Positions 1-11,466 of a DNA stretch of 64,000 nucleotides are shown here, piece by piece (position 1 is the stretch's first letter; every line of letters starts with the position of its first letter). Both the position numbers and the translations under genes were made by a program. The DNA comes from Rhodospirillales bacterium. Its GTDB lineage: Bacteria > Pseudomonadota > Alphaproteobacteria > Rhodospirillales > Shumkoniaceae. The DNA lies in NCBI GenBank assembly GCA_016776725.1, contig JADHSV010000006.1, positions 1 through 64,000 on the forward strand, read 5' to 3'. Below the pieces are notes generated by a model. That model did no database searches and was not told where the DNA came from. It saw only the letters and a list, made by a program, of their open reading frames with translations.

Positions 1-1
1 C

Positions 2-608
<607 letters not shown>

Positions 609-612
<4 letters not shown>

Positions 613-2378
613 ACCAGCAGAAGCTGCCGTTCCCCGCAGAACGTAAACCATGGGAAACCAATCGCGTCCGGCTCGAAGGGTCGCGAAAGCGCGCGTTGGA
701 TACCGGCCGCAACAGGGTCGTGGTGACGGCCGTTTTGTTCGGGCTGGCCTTCAGCGTCATTGCCGGACGACTGGTCGATCTGACGGTTTTGGACCGTTCA
801 CGTGAACCGCAACTGGCCCAAAGCCAGGATGCGGGCTCATGGACCGCCGAACGGGCCGATGTTCTGGACCGCAACGGGTATGTTCTGGCCACAAGTCTGC
901 CGACGGTTTCCGTTTATGCCGATCCGCGCGAAGTTCTGGATCCGGTCGATGCTGCCAACCGTTTGGGCGCGGTGCTTCCCGATCTGGACCGCCACGCGAT
1001 TGCGACAAAACTTTCCTCGCCGTCGCGGTTTGTTTGGATCCGGCGCAACCTGACGCCGACCCAGCATCATGAAATCAACCGTCTCGGTCTTCCGGGAATT
1101 CAATTCCAGCGCGCCGAACGCAGGGTCTATCCCCACGGCCGCGCGGCGGCTCATGTTCTCGGCCTGACCGATCTGGACGGACGCGGCATTGCCGGTGTCG
1201 AACGGTTCTTCGACGCCCGCCTTCGCGAACGCGCCGGACCCTTACATCTTTCGCTCGATATCAGGCTGCAATCCATCGTGCGCGACGAACTGGCCAGCGC
1301 CGTTCAGGAGTTTCGCGCGCTGGGTGGCGCGGCGGTCGTTCTGGACGCCAATACCGGCGAAACCCTGGCCATGACCTCGCTGCCGGACTTCGACCCCAAT
1401 ATTTCCGAAACCCTTCGCGGCGAGGCCGGTTTCAACCGGGCCGCCAAGGGCGTCTATGAAATGGGTTCGACCTTCAAGCTGTTCACGGCGGCCATGGCGC
1501 TGGATGCCGGCACCGTAACCCTTGAAGGCGGCTACGACGCGTCCAAGCCCATCCGCGTCGCGCGTTTTACAATTTCGGACTACCACGCCAAAAACCGCTG
1601 GCTGTCGGTTCCGGAAATTCTGGTTCATTCATCCAACATCGGCGCCGCCAAAATGGCCGTGGATGTGGGCGGCAAAGTCCAGCGCGATTATTTGAAGCGC
1701 CTGGGTTTGTTGTCGTCTCCGGCGGTCGAGTTGCCCGAGGTGGGCCGCCCGCTTTCCCCCGGAACGTGGCGCGAGATCAACACCATGACCATTTCCTACG
1801 GTCACGGTATTGCGGTGAGCCCGCTGCAACTGGCCAGCGCCGTTTCCACGCTGGTGAACGGCGGCGTGCAATACGGGCCGACCCTGCTGCGGCACGAGCC
1901 CGGCTCGTCCATTGCCGGTGAGCGGGTCCTGACCGCCGATACCTCCAAAAAAATTCGTGGACTGATGGAACTGGTGGTCAAGCACGGAACCGGCAAAAAC
2001 GCCGCCGTCGCGGGTTACCGGGTCGGTGGAAAAACCGGAACGGCGGAAAAGCAGGTTGGCGGCGGATACCGCAAGAAAAGCCTGATTTCGTCCTTCGTTG
2101 GCGCATTCCCCATGGAAAAGCCGCGCTACGTGATTCTGGCTTTGGTCGACGAACCGAAAGGCAACAAGCGCACCTTCAATTACGCCACGGGCGGCTGGGT
2201 GGCCGCACCCATGGTCGGGCGGATTATCGAACGGATGGCTCCCTTGTTGGGTATTGCGCCGGCCTCAATCGAGGATGGCGGCAAGCGCCGCAACGCAAAA
2301 CCGACCCAAGGAACCCTATTGGTCGCACTCAGGGAAGCCATCGCCGATGCGAGGGAGACCCGAGGTGCGTCTCACTGA
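609..2378 (+). CDS. ftsI: FtsI / PBP3, septal peptidoglycan D,D-transpeptidase
   Basis: A 589-residue class B penicillin-binding protein. An N-terminal membrane anchor lies at about residues 37-57, followed by the PBP dimerisation domain (about 65-230) and a transpeptidase domain. The active-site motifs are intact: S287-T-F-K with the nucleophile serine, S341-S-N, and K475-T-G-T. It cross-links septal peptidoglycan together with its glycosyltransferase partner FtsW, encoded at 7782. Its end overlaps murE by 14 bases. Length and motif spacing are typical of division-specific FtsI and not of elongation-specific PBP2, which normally sits next to rodA and mreCD. Confidence 0.95.
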
Positions 2379-3834
2379 ATTGATAAACGGAGATGAAACG
2401 CAATTGGCTGGATTGACGGAATTCGGACAGACGGAAATTACCGGACTTACCTGCGACTCACGCATGGTTCGCCCCGGTTTTCTGTTTGCCGCATTCCCCG
2501 GTGATCAGGCCGACGGTCGCGAGTTTATCGCCGAGGCTCTTGGACGTGGGGCCACCGCGGTCCTTGCGCCGCCGGGCACGCGCCTGCACCCACCGACACA
2601 GCCCGCCAGCCTTCTTACCGTGGAAAACCCGCGCCGCGCATTTGCCCAAATGGCAGCGCGGTTTTACCAATTTCAGCCCCGGACCATCGCCGCCGTCACC
2701 GGCACCAACGGAAAAACCTCGGTTGTTTCCTTCCTGCAGCAGATGTGGACCCGGCTGGGACACGATGCTGCGTGCATGGGAACCCTGGGCGTCAGCGGGC
2801 CGGGCATTGAAGTGGGCGGAAACCTGACGACGCCGGATGCGGTCGAGGTGCACCGCGTGCTTTGCGAAATTGCCGAGGCCGGTATCGAGCGTCTGGCCTT
2901 GGAAGCATCCAGTCACGGACTGGATCAGTTCCGGCTGGACGGCGTTCGGGTGTCGGTCGCCGGTTTTACCAATCTTAGCCGCGACCATTTGGATTACCAC
3001 GGCTCCATGGAAGCCTACGCGGCGGCCAAGCTGCGGCTGGTCGAGGATTTGATCGAACCGGGCGGCACGCTGGTTCTCAATGCCGATGACGATCACGCTC
3101 AGCCGTTCGCTGAAGCAGCAAAGCGTCGGGGATTGCGCGTTATCTCTTATGGCCGCAAGGGCCGCGACGTCCGCCTGATCGACGTCGAACCCGGCGCCGA
3201 GGGTCAGAAACTGCAGCTCGAAATTCTGGGCAACACCTGTTCGCCGGAACTCCCGCTGGTCGGCGCATTTCAGACGCACAACGTCTTGTGTGCCCTGGGT
3301 CTGGCCATTGCCTGCGGCGAGGACGCGGCGCAAGCGGCAGGCTCGCTCGAACACCTTGAAGGGGTTCGCGGCCGCCTTGAATTGTGCGCCCGGCATGCGA
3401 ACGGCGCGCCGGTTTTTGTCGACTATGCACACACGCCCGATGCCCTGGCCAGCGTTTTGGCAGCACTTCGCCCGCATGTGAGCGGGCGGCTTGTCGTCGT
3501 TTTCGGCTGCGGCGGCGACCGGGACGCGGGTAAGCGCCCGCAGATGGGACACATCGCGTGCGAAAACGCCGATACGGTGTTCGTCACCGACGACAATCCG
3601 CGCAGTGAGGATGCGGCTGAAATCCGCAGGCAGGTCCTGGATGGCTGCGCCGATGCGACCGAGATCGGCGACCGCGCCCAGGCTATCGCGGTGGCGATTG
3701 GGACATTGAATGCAGACGATTTGCTGGTGGTTGCCGGAAAAGGGCACGAGAAGGGGCAGATCGTAGGGTCCGAGGTTCTGCCGTTCGACGACGCGCAGGT
3801 GGTTCGTGACGTCATCGCGGGGGTCGAACCATGA
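2365..3834 (+). CDS. murE: MurE, UDP-MurNAc-tripeptide synthetase (meso-DAP adding)
   Basis: A 489-residue cytoplasmic Mur ligase that adds meso-diaminopimelate to UDP-MurNAc-L-Ala-D-Glu using ATP. The P-loop G113-T-N-G-K-T-S and the D410-N-P-R motif are visible; DNPR is the signature of enzymes that select meso-DAP over lysine, which fits a Gram-negative wall. The frame is open back to 2254, but I place the start at the GTG at 2365: a GGGAG sequence lies just upstream, and the protein then begins at the usual point (RLTELINGDE) while overlapping ftsI by only 14 bases. The stop overlaps the murF start as ATGA. Confidence 0.94.
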   Translation: MRLTELINGDETQLAGLTEFGQTEITGLTCDSRMVRPGFLFAAFPGDQADGREFIAEALGRGATAVLAPPGTRLHPPTQPASLLTVENPRRAFAQMAARFYQFQPRTIAAVTGTNGKTSVVSFLQQMWTRLGHDAACMGTLGVSGPGIEVGGNLTTPDAVEVHRVLCEIAEAGIERLALEASSHGLDQFRLDGVRVSVAGFTNLSRDHLDYHGSMEAYAAAKLRLVEDLIEPGGTLVLNADDDHAQPFAEAAKRRGLRVISYGRKGRDVRLIDVEPGAEGQKLQLEILGNTCSPELPLVGAFQTHNVLCALGLAIACGEDAAQAAGSLEHLEGVRGRLELCARHANGAPVFVDYAHTPDALASVLAALRPHVSGRLVVVFGCGGDRDAGKRPQMGHIACENADTVFVTDDNPRSEDAAEIRRQVLDGCADATEIGDRAQAIAVAIGTLNADDLLVVAGKGHEKGQIVGSEVLPFDDAQVVRDVIAGVEP

Positions 3835-5285
3835 CCGGCCGCACAAATGAAACAACTGTGTTGTGGACCGCCGCCGAGGCGGCCGAGGCCACCGGCGGGC
3901 GCGCTTCGGGTAATTGGTCGGCCATGGGCGTCTCCATCGACAGCCGTACGGTGCAAGCAGGCGATCTGTTCGTCGCCATCGCCGGGCCGTCCTTCGATGG
4001 CCATGAATTCGTTGCCGATGCGCTGGCGCATGGTGCAGCCGCGGCAATCGTGTCGCGCCCCATGGACGGCGTGGCGGACGAACAACTGCTTTTGGTCGAA
4101 GATTGCCTCGCGGCTTTGTCAGCTTTAGGGGGAGCGGCCAGGGGCCGAACCCGCGCAACCGTTATCGCGGTTACCGGAAGTGTCGGAAAAACAGGCACGA
4201 AGGACGCGCTTAAATCGACCCTTGGCCGCTATTCCTCGGTTCACGCCAGCATCGGCAACCTCAACAACCACTGGGGCCTGCCGCTAAGTCTGGCCCGCCT
4301 GCCGCGTGATGTTGATTTCGCGGTGCTGGAAATGGGCATGAACCACAGCGGCGAGATTTCGCCCCTGACACGGCTTGCCCGCCCGCATGTGGCGCTGATT
4401 ACCACGGTGCAGCCCGTTCACAGCGAATTCTTCGCCAGCGTGGAAGAAATCGCCGACGCCAAGGCCGAAATTTTCGAGGGTGTCGAAGCGGGCGGCGCGG
4501 CGGTGCTCAATCGCGACAACCCGTATTTCGACCGTCTGGCCGAAGCGGCACGAAAAAACGGGATTGAACGGATCATCACCTTCGGTGCCGATGAAACGGC
4601 CGATGTGCGGCTGCTGGGTATCCAGAAGCAAAGCGACGGGTCCCTGGTTCGCGCCGCCATGGGGTCCGAGGCGATCCGCTTTCGCATGGGCCTTCCGGGC
4701 CGCCATTGGGTGGAAAACGGCTTGGCCATTCTGGCGACCGTGTGGGCCGCGGAGGGCGACGTCCTTGCGGTCGCCGCGTCGCTTGGCGATCTGCAAGCGC
4801 CTGCGGGGCGCGGGCAGCGTCATAGCATTCGCCTGGGTGACGGCGCGTTCGAACTTATCGACGAAAGTTACAACGCCAGCCCGGTTTCGATGCGCGCCGC
4901 GTTTGAGAATTTGGCCCTTGCCACGCCGCAGGGTGACGGTCGCCGCATCGCCGTTTTGGGGGACATGCTGGAGTTGGGCGCGCAATCGCCGGATATGCAC
5001 GCCGGCCTCGCCGAACCTTTGCAGCGTAGCGGAATTTCAAGGGTTTTCACCGCCGGGACCGACATGGAGCTTCTTTGGGAAGCGCTGCCCAATGATCTGC
5101 GCGCGGGACATGCGGCGAACGCCGAAACCCTGGCGCCGATGGTCACGGCGGCCATTCGTGCGGGCGATGTGGTGATGGTTAAGGGATCGGCGGGAAGCCG
5201 CACGACCAAGGTGGTCGAGGCGCTTCTGGCTTTGGGCGCCAACGGCGGCAACGGAACACCTGAAAAAGTGGTCAACGGGAGTTAA
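3831..5285 (+). CDS. murF: MurF, UDP-MurNAc-pentapeptide synthetase
   Basis: A 484-residue Mur ligase that attaches D-Ala-D-Ala to the UDP-MurNAc-tripeptide, completing the cytoplasmic pentapeptide precursor. It has the P-loop G116-S-V-G-K-T and the three-domain layout of the family, with the central ATPase motif ending in an [10 protein letters not shown] segment (around residues 165-175) characteristic of MurF. It overlaps murE by four bases and is followed after only eight bases by mraY, so it is co-transcribed. Its D-Ala-D-Ala substrate is made by Ddl, encoded further down at 12413. Confidence 0.95.
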   Translation: MTGRTNETTVLWTAAEAAEATGGRASGNWSAMGVSIDSRTVQAGDLFVAIAGPSFDGHEFVADALAHGAAAAIVSRPMDGVADEQLLLVEDCLAALSALGGAARGRTRATVIAVTGSVGKTGTKDALKSTLGRYSSVHASIGNLNNHWGLPLSLARLPRDVDFAVLEMGMNHSGEISPLTRLARPHVALITTVQPVHSEFFASVEEIADAKAEIFEGVEAGGAAVLNRDNPYFDRLAEAARKNGIERIITFGADETADVRLLGIQKQSDGSLVRAAMGSEAIRFRMGLPGRHWVENGLAILATVWAAEGDVLAVAASLGDLQAPAGRGQRHSIRLGDGAFELIDESYNASPVSMRAAFENLALATPQGDGRRIAVLGDMLELGAQSPDMHAGLAEPLQRSGISRVFTAGTDMELLWEALPNDLRAGHAANAETLAPMVTAAIRAGDVVMVKGSAGSRTTKVVEALLALGANGGNGTPEKVVNGS

Positions 5286-5293
5286 CGCGAAAC

Positions 5294-6382
5294 ATGCTCT
5301 ATAACCTACTCGTCCCGTTGGCTGATCAGATCGCCGTGTTGAACGTGGTGCGTTACCTGACGTTCCGCACGGGCGCGGCGGTGATGACCGCGCTGATCAT
5401 CAGCTTCCTGCTGGGACCGGTACTTATTCGGCATCTTCGCAAAGTGCAGATCGACGGCCAGCCCATCCGCGACGACGGGCCGGAAAGCCACCTGATCACC
5501 AAAAAGGGAACCCCGACCATGGGCGGGTTCCTGATCTTGCTGGCCATTTTGTTCTCGACCCTGTTGTGGGCCAATCTGGAAAACGGCTTTGTCTGGATCG
5601 TTCTGTTCGTCACGGTCGGTTTCGGCGCCATCGGGTTCGCCGACGACTGGATGAAGGTTTCGCGCCGCGAAAGCAAGGGACTGCCCGGAAAAGCCAAGCT
5701 TCTGGCGCAAACGGCCATTGCCCTGGCGGCAACCCTTTGGATCATGCAGCTTCTGCCCGACGCGCTGAGCACGTCTTTGGCGGTGCCGTTCTTCAAGGGC
5801 GTTCTGCTAAATCTCGGCTGGTTTTTCGTCGTTGTTTCCCTGTTTGTGATGGTCGGCGCATCCAATGCGGTGAACCTGACCGACGGCCTCGACGGCCTGG
5901 CCATCGTTCCGGTGATGATCGCCATCGGCGTTTTCGCGCTGATCGCCTATCTGGTCGGGCATAGCGGTTTTTCGGGTTACTTGCAGCTTCATTACGTTCC
6001 CGGCAGCGGCGAACTTGCCGTCTTCTGCGGCGCGCTGGTTGGCGCCAGTCTGGGCTTCCTGTGGTTCAACGCCCCGCCGGCAGCGGTGTTCATGGGCGAT
6101 ACGGGATCCTTGTCGCTGGGCGGCGCGCTGGGCGCGATCAGTGTCATCACCAAGCACGAACTGGTTCTGGCCATCGTCGGCGGCTTGTTCGTTCTGGAAA
6201 CCGTTTCGGTCATCGTGCAGGTGGCGTCGTTCAAGCTAACGGGACGCCGCGTCTTCCGCATGGCGCCGTTGCATCATCATTTTGAAAAGAAGGGCTGGGC
6301 GGAGTCGACCATCGTTATCCGCTTCTGGATCATCGCCACCATCCTGGCGTTGATCGGCCTTTCCACACTGAAGCTTAGGTGA
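5294..6382 (+). CDS. mraY: MraY, phospho-MurNAc-pentapeptide transferase
   Basis: A 362-residue polytopic inner-membrane enzyme that transfers phospho-MurNAc-pentapeptide to undecaprenyl phosphate, giving lipid I. About ten hydrophobic segments are visible. The conserved cytoplasmic motifs are present: the FADDW region (about residues 114-120), [10 protein letters not shown] (about 193-202) and the HHHFE segment near the C-terminus (about 327-333). The length matches proteobacterial MraY. It sits eight bases after murF and its stop overlaps the region of the murD start. The product is the substrate of MurG, encoded at 8900. Confidence 0.96.
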   Translation: MLYNLLVPLADQIAVLNVVRYLTFRTGAAVMTALIISFLLGPVLIRHLRKVQIDGQPIRDDGPESHLITKKGTPTMGGFLILLAILFSTLLWANLENGFVWIVLFVTVGFGAIGFADDWMKVSRRESKGLPGKAKLLAQTAIALAATLWIMQLLPDALSTSLAVPFFKGVLLNLGWFFVVVSLFVMVGASNAVNLTDGLDGLAIVPVMIAIGVFALIAYLVGHSGFSGYLQLHYVPGSGELAVFCGALVGASLGFLWFNAPPAAVFMGDTGSLSLGGALGAISVITKHELVLAIVGGLFVLETVSVIVQVASFKLTGRRVFRMAPLHHHFEKKGWAESTIVIRFWIIATILALIGLSTLKLR

Positions 6383-6390
6383 GGGCGGAG

Positions 6391-7785
6391 ATGATCGCAG
6401 TTTCCTCCTTTGCCAATCGCTCTGTCGCCGTTGTCGGCCTTGGCCGCTCGGGTCTGGCTACGGCGCGCGCGCTGGCCATGGGCGGTGCAAATGTGTGGAC
6501 GTGGGACGATAACGAACGCGCCCGCGAAGCCGCCATTGACGAAGGCTTCGACGTGTTCGAACCGGCCCCCGAAACCATGACCGATACGTCGGCTGTCGTT
6601 CTCAGCCCCGGTATTCCGCTGACCCATCCCGAACCCCACCGCGTGGTTGGGCTGGCTCGCGATGCCGGCTGTCCGGTGATCGGCGATATCGAGCTTCTGG
6701 CGCGATCACAGCCTCGGGCCACCTACGTTGGAATTACCGGAACCAACGGAAAATCCACCACCACATCGCTGGTCGGCCACATTCTTTCGCAATCGGGCCG
6801 CAAGGTGGAAGTGGGCGGAAACCTGGGCGCTCCGGCGTTGGGGCTGGCGGAACTGGGGACCGAAGGCGTCTATGTTCTGGAGCTGTCGTCCTATCAGCTC
6901 GATTTGCTGGATGAAGCAACCTTCGACATTGCCGTTCTGATCAATATTTCGCCCGACCATCTGGACCGTCACGGCGGGATGGACGGCTACGTGGCGGCGA
7001 AACGCAGGATTTTCCGCTCGAACGGTTCGCGTCTGATCGCCATCGTCGGCGTCGATGACCGGCATTCGGCTGAAATTTTCGCGCAATTGAACGCCGGGAG
7101 CGAACGGCGGGTCATTCCCATCTCGATCAAGAGCCCGGTGGCCGGTGGCGTGTATGTGGCTGGTGGCCAACTGATTGATGACCAGTGCGGCCGCGCGGAA
7201 CCGGTTCTTGATTTGACCGGCGTGGCCAACCTGCCCGGCGAACACAATTGGCAAAACGCAGCGGCAGGTTACGCGGCGGCGCGGGCGGCGGGCGTTGCGC
7301 GCGATGAAATCGTTGCCGCGATCACGACCTATCCGGGGCTGGCCCATCGCCAGGAAAACCTGGGAACGGTCGACGGAATTTCCTTCGTTAATGACAGCAA
7401 GGCGACCAACGGCGAAGCCGCCGCGCGCGCACTTGATTGTTACGAAAACGTTTACTGGATCGCCGGCGGTCTGGCCAAGGAAGGCGGCCTCGAACCGCTT
7501 GAAGGGCGCCTTTCAGGGGTTCGGCACGCGTTCCTGATTGGCGAGGCCAAGGATGCTTTTGCCAAAATCCTTTCCGGCAAGTGTGCTGTTAGCGTTTCCG
7601 GAACCCTTGACGTTGCTGTTGGCGAGGCCTTTGACGCGGCTGTGGCGGATGGATTGCCGAACGCCGTCGTTCTGCTTTCACCGGCTTGCGCGTCTTTCGA
7701 TCAGTTCACCGATTTCGAAGCGCGCGGCGACGCCTTCAGGCAGATGGTCAAGGCCCTTACCGATAGCCGGGGGGTGCTCGCATGA
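6391..7785 (+). CDS. murD: MurD, UDP-MurNAc-L-Ala:D-glutamate ligase
   Basis: A 464-residue Mur ligase adding D-glutamate to UDP-MurNAc-L-alanine. The N-terminal Rossmann-like motif VVGLGRSG and the P-loop G117-T-N-G-K-S-T are clear, as is the NDSKATN motif near residue 332. A GTG at 6379 would add four residues, but the ATG at 6391 gives the usual N-terminus and has a GA-rich Shine-Dalgarno stretch at 6381-6390 and just upstream. The stop overlaps the ftsW start by four bases. The order mraY-murD-ftsW-murG is standard for the dcw cluster. Confidence 0.94.
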   Translation: MIAVSSFANRSVAVVGLGRSGLATARALAMGGANVWTWDDNERAREAAIDEGFDVFEPAPETMTDTSAVVLSPGIPLTHPEPHRVVGLARDAGCPVIGDIELLARSQPRATYVGITGTNGKSTTTSLVGHILSQSGRKVEVGGNLGAPALGLAELGTEGVYVLELSSYQLDLLDEATFDIAVLINISPDHLDRHGGMDGYVAAKRRIFRSNGSRLIAIVGVDDRHSAEIFAQLNAGSERRVIPISIKSPVAGGVYVAGGQLIDDQCGRAEPVLDLTGVANLPGEHNWQNAAAGYAAARAAGVARDEIVAAITTYPGLAHRQENLGTVDGISFVNDSKATNGEAAARALDCYENVYWIAGGLAKEGGLEPLEGRLSGVRHAFLIGEAKDAFAKILSGKCAVSVSGTLDVAVGEAFDAAVADGLPNAVVLLSPACASFDQFTDFEARGDAFRQMVKALTDSRGVLA

Positions 7786-8903
7786 ATATCGGGCGCACCG
7801 ATACGAGCGTGCTGGGCCGCTGGTGGTGGACGGTGGATCGCTGGACCTTGACCGCGCTTATTCTCATTGCCGCCATCGGGGCCGTGCTGACGCTGGCCGC
7901 GTCGCCGCCCGCCGCCGAGCGTATCGGGCTTGATACCTATCACTTTGCCCGCAGGCAGTTCGTCTATCTGCCGCTGGCGCTGATGGTCATGGTTGGGGCG
8001 TCTCTCATTTCGGTGCGCGGCGTGCGCCGTCTATCCACGGTGGTCTTTGCCGGAGCCGTCCTTTTGATGGTGGCGGTTCTTCTGTTCGGGGCCGAAATCA
8101 AGGGCGCGACCCGGTGGATTCAAATCGGCTCGATCTCGCTGCAGCCGTCGGAATTCATCAAGCCCAGCTTCGCCGTGCTGTCGGCCTGGATGTTCGCCGA
8201 ACAAAGACTTGATGGGCGGTTCCCCGGAATTGCCATCGCCACCGGCCTGTTCGTGTGCGTCGCCTTCCTTCTTTTGATGCAGCCCGATGTCGGCATGACC
8301 ATCGTGGTTTCGGCCATTTGGGCCGTTCAGTTTTTCGTCGCCGGGTTGCCGCTGGCCTGGGTGGCAATCATTGCCGCGGTTTTCATGGGTGCGGGGATCG
8401 GCGCCTATTTCACATTCGATCACGTGCAGTCGCGCATCGACCGCTTCTTCGATCCTTCGGCGGGCGAAGGTTATCAGGTGATGCAGGGGCTCGAAGCGTT
8501 CCGTAACGGCGGTCTTTTCGGGCGCGGCCCCGGCGAGGGCGAAATCAAGGCCGTTCTGCCCGACGCCCACACCGATTTCGTGTTCGCCGTCGCCGGCGAG
8601 GAATTCGGCCTTCTGGTGTGTCTTTTGATCGTCGTGCTTTTTGCCTTCGTCGTGCTCAGGGGGTTTGCCCGAATTCTCAAGGAAGAAAACCTGTTCATCG
8701 TTTTGGCCGTGGCCGGATTGCTGGTGATGTTTGGTCTTCAGGCCATTATCAACATGGCGTCTGCCATTCATTTGATGCCGCCAAAGGGCATGACGCTGCC
8801 GTTCATTTCCTATGGCGGCTCTTCCATTATCGCGCTGGCCCTGACCATGGGCATTGTCCTGGCGTTGACAAGATCGCGGCCTGGACAGGGGGCGGACCAA
8901 TGA
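7782..8903 (+). CDS. ftsW: FtsW, septal peptidoglycan glycosyltransferase (SEDS family)
   Basis: A 373-residue SEDS-family membrane protein with roughly ten transmembrane segments. It polymerises lipid II glycan strands at the septum in partnership with FtsI. SEDS signatures are visible: the IGSISLQPSEF region (about residues 110-120), a large periplasmic loop with the FGRGPGEGE motif (about 246-254), and a C-terminal SYGGSS motif (about 345-350). It is called FtsW and not RodA because it lies between murD and murG. It overlaps both neighbours by four bases. Confidence 0.94.
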   Translation: MNIGRTDTSVLGRWWWTVDRWTLTALILIAAIGAVLTLAASPPAAERIGLDTYHFARRQFVYLPLALMVMVGASLISVRGVRRLSTVVFAGAVLLMVAVLLFGAEIKGATRWIQIGSISLQPSEFIKPSFAVLSAWMFAEQRLDGRFPGIAIATGLFVCVAFLLLMQPDVGMTIVVSAIWAVQFFVAGLPLAWVAIIAAVFMGAGIGAYFTFDHVQSRIDRFFDPSAGEGYQVMQGLEAFRNGGLFGRGPGEGEIKAVLPDAHTDFVFAVAGEEFGLLVCLLIVVLFAFVVLRGFARILKEENLFIVLAVAGLLVMFGLQAIINMASAIHLMPPKGMTLPFISYGGSSIIALALTMGIVLALTRSRPGQGADQ

Positions 8904-10039
8904 ACGCGTCCCGAAAATCCACGGTCGTTCTGGCCGCCGGCGGCACCGGGGGACACGTGTTCCCGGCCCTGGCTCTGGCGTCCGAGCTTGCCCGCCAGAA
9001 CGTTGGCGCAGCTTTGGTGACCGACGAACGCGGCAGTGCCCATGGCGGCGGCTCCGACGGCATCGACGTGCATCGCGTTCAGGCCGGTGGTCTGGCGGGG
9101 AAGGGCGTTTTCGCCCGCATCAGAAGCGTTTCGGAACTGGCCATTGGAACCCTGCAGGCGCGCCGCCTTCTCAAAAGCATCGCGCCTGACGCCGTTGTCG
9201 GGTTTGGCGGGTATGCCTCGGTTCCGACCATGCTGGCCGCCCGCATGGCCGGAATCAAAACGGCCATTCATGAGCAAAACGCCATTTTGGGCCGCGCCAA
9301 CCGCATGCTGGCATCAAAGGCTGCCGCCATCGCCACCTCGTTCGAGGAAACCGCGGGCCTTCCGCCCGGATCGGCCCCGCGCGTAACGCACACCGGAATG
9401 CCGGTGCGTCCGGCCATTGCTGCCATGCGGGATCGTGATTTCCCGGCACTGGAAACGGATGGCGCGATTAACGTTCTCGTTCTAGGCGGCAGTCAGGGTG
9501 CGCACGTTTTGTCGGAAGTCATTCCGCCGTCCGTGGGACAGTTGCCCGACGACATTCGCCAGCGGCTTCGCATGACCCAGCAGTGTCGGCCCGAGGATGT
9601 GGAGGCGACCGAAGCGGCTTACCGCGCGCACGGAATTAAGGCCGAAATTGCAACCTTCTTCGCCGACGTTCCCGAACGTCTTGCCGCGACGCACCTTTTG
9701 ATCGGCCGGTCCGGGGCTTCCACGGTGGCCGAGGTCTTGACGGTCGGAAGGCCGTCGATCCTGGTGCCCTATCCGTATGCGGCGGACGATCATCAGTCGT
9801 TTAATGCGCACGCCGTGGCCGATGCGGGCGCGGGGTGGCTGATGCCGCAAAACGCTTTTGATCCACCGGCTTTGGCCGCGCGTCTTCAATCACTTTTCAG
9901 TTTGCCGGCGACCCTTGAGAAGGCGGCTGCGGCGGCTCGTTCCGTGGGACGGGCCGACGCGGCCGCAGGGTTGGCCGTCATGGTTTCAAACCTTCTGCCG
10001 TCCGGCAGCAAAAACAACACCCGGGAGAATGGGGCATGA
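8900..10039 (+). CDS. murG: MurG, lipid II synthase (GlcNAc transferase)
   Basis: A 379-residue GT-B, family GT28 glycosyltransferase that moves GlcNAc from UDP-GlcNAc onto lipid I at the inner face of the cytoplasmic membrane. The N-terminal G14-G-T-G-G-H motif and a second glycine-rich loop ([11 protein letters not shown], about residue 194) are present. The C-terminal half has the [10 protein letters not shown] sugar-nucleotide motif. The frame is open upstream to 8618, inside ftsW, but the ATG at 8900 gives the correct N-terminus and overlaps the ftsW stop by four bases. The stop overlaps murC. Confidence 0.95.
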   Translation: MNASRKSTVVLAAGGTGGHVFPALALASELARQNVGAALVTDERGSAHGGGSDGIDVHRVQAGGLAGKGVFARIRSVSELAIGTLQARRLLKSIAPDAVVGFGGYASVPTMLAARMAGIKTAIHEQNAILGRANRMLASKAAAIATSFEETAGLPPGSAPRVTHTGMPVRPAIAAMRDRDFPALETDGAINVLVLGGSQGAHVLSEVIPPSVGQLPDDIRQRLRMTQQCRPEDVEATEAAYRAHGIKAEIATFFADVPERLAATHLLIGRSGASTVAEVLTVGRPSILVPYPYAADDHQSFNAHAVADAGAGWLMPQNAFDPPALAARLQSLFSLPATLEKAAAAARSVGRADAAAGLAVMVSNLLPSGSKNNTRENGA

Positions 10040-11466
10040 TGGCGCTGCCGCTCAATATCGGTCCCATGCATTTCGTCGGTATCGGCGGAATCGGCATGAG
10101 CGGCATCGCCGAGATTCTGCACAACCTGGGTTATCGTGTTCAGGGTAGCGACCTCGCCGAGAATGCCAACGTCAAGCGTCTCAGGAAGATGGGCATTTCC
10201 GTTGCCATCGGCCACGCGGGCGAAAACATCGGCGAGGCGCAGGTGCTGGTGACCTCGTCGGCGGTGAAGGCTGACAATCCGGAAGTGGCGGCGGCGCGCA
10301 AAAGCCTGATCCCCATCGTGCGCCGGGCCGAAATGCTGGGCGAACTGATGCGCCTGAAATGGTCCATCGCGGTCGGCGGAACGCACGGAAAAACCACCAC
10401 GACATCGCTGATCTCGGCGGTTCTGGATGCGGCGGCGGTTGATCCCACCGTGATTAACGGCGGCATCATCAACGCGTTTGGATCCAACGCCAAGCTGGGC
10501 GCGGGCGACTGGTTGGTGGCCGAAGCCGACGAGTCCGACGGCACGTTCGTTAAACTTCCGGCAACCATCGCCATCGTCACTAACATCGATCCGGAACATC
10601 TGGATCACTACGGCACGTTCGACGCCTTGCGCGCAGCCTTCCGCGTGTTTGTGGAAAACATCCCGTTCTACGGTTTCGCCGCACTTTGCATCGACGATAA
10701 CGAAGTGCAGGCCCTTATCCCGAAGGTGACCGATCGCAGGGTCGTGACCTACGGCTTCAGCCCGCAGGCCGATGTCAGGGCCATCAATCTGAAGACCGTT
10801 CCCGGCGGCAGCCGGTTTGATGTGGTGTTGACGGACCGCAAGCTGGGAACCAGCCGCACCATCGAAGGCTTGAGCCTGCCCATGTCGGGCGAACACAACA
10901 TCTGCAATACCCTGGCCGCCATCGTCATCGCCAACGAAATGAAAATCGAGGAGCCCGTTCTGCGCCGGGCACTGGCCGATTTTGAAGGGGTCAAACGGCG
11001 CTTCACCAGGACCGGCGAAGTGGACGGCATCGGCGTTGTGGACGACTACGGCCACCATCCGGTTGAAATCGGCGCGGTGCTGCGCGCCGCGCGCATGGAA
11101 GCCAAGGGCAAGGTCGTTGCCGTGGTTCAGCCCCATCGCTATTCGCGCCTGCAAAACCTATTCGAGGGCTTCTGCACCTGCTTCAACGACGCCGACGTGG
11201 TGGTCGTCGCCGACGTATATGCGGCCGGCGAAGCGCCTATTGCCGGTGTCGACCAAAAGGCCCTGATTGACGGTCTGCGCGCCCACGGCCATCGCATGGT
11301 GGTGCCGCTGGATGACGCTACCGACCTTCCCGGAGTGATTAACGATCTGGCCCGCCCCGGCGATCTGGTGGTTTGCCTGGGCGCCGGAAACATCACCGCA
11401 TGGGCCAACGACTTGCCTGCGCAATTGACCCGCCTTCGTTACGCCGACACGGACGGGGGTAACTGA
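10036..11466 (+). CDS. murC: MurC, UDP-MurNAc:L-alanine ligase
   Basis: A 476-residue Mur ligase catalysing the first amino-acid addition to UDP-MurNAc. The N-terminal nucleotide-fold motif [12 protein letters not shown] and the P-loop G115-T-H-G-K-T are diagnostic of MurC; the histidine in the P-loop separates it from MurD, MurE and MurF. There are two adjacent ATG codons at the start; the first overlaps the murG stop and follows a GGGAGAA ribosome-binding site. The stop shares one base with the murB start (TGATG), a strong sign of coupled translation. Confidence 0.95.
   Translation: MMALPLNIGPMHFVGIGGIGMSGIAEILHNLGYRVQGSDLAENANVKRLRKMGISVAIGHAGENIGEAQVLVTSSAVKADNPEVAAARKSLIPIVRRAEMLGELMRLKWSIAVGGTHGKTTTTSLISAVLDAAAVDPTVINGGIINAFGSNAKLGAGDWLVAEADESDGTFVKLPATIAIVTNIDPEHLDHYGTFDALRAAFRVFVENIPFYGFAALCIDDNEVQALIPKVTDRRVVTYGFSPQADVRAINLKTVPGGSRFDVVLTDRKLGTSRTIEGLSLPMSGEHNICNTLAAIVIANEMKIEEPVLRRALADFEGVKRRFTRTGEVDGIGVVDDYGHHPVEIGAVLRAARMEAKGKVVAVVQPHRYSRLQNLFEGFCTCFNDADVVVVADVYAAGEAPIAGVDQKALIDGLRAHGHRMVVPLDDATDLPGVINDLARPGDLVVCLGAGNITAWANDLPAQLTRLRYADTDGGN

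Noticed and set aside
2458-4158. A 566-codon minus-strand frame opposite murE/murF
   Set aside because: Antisense to two conserved Mur ligases, with no start signal or family motif.
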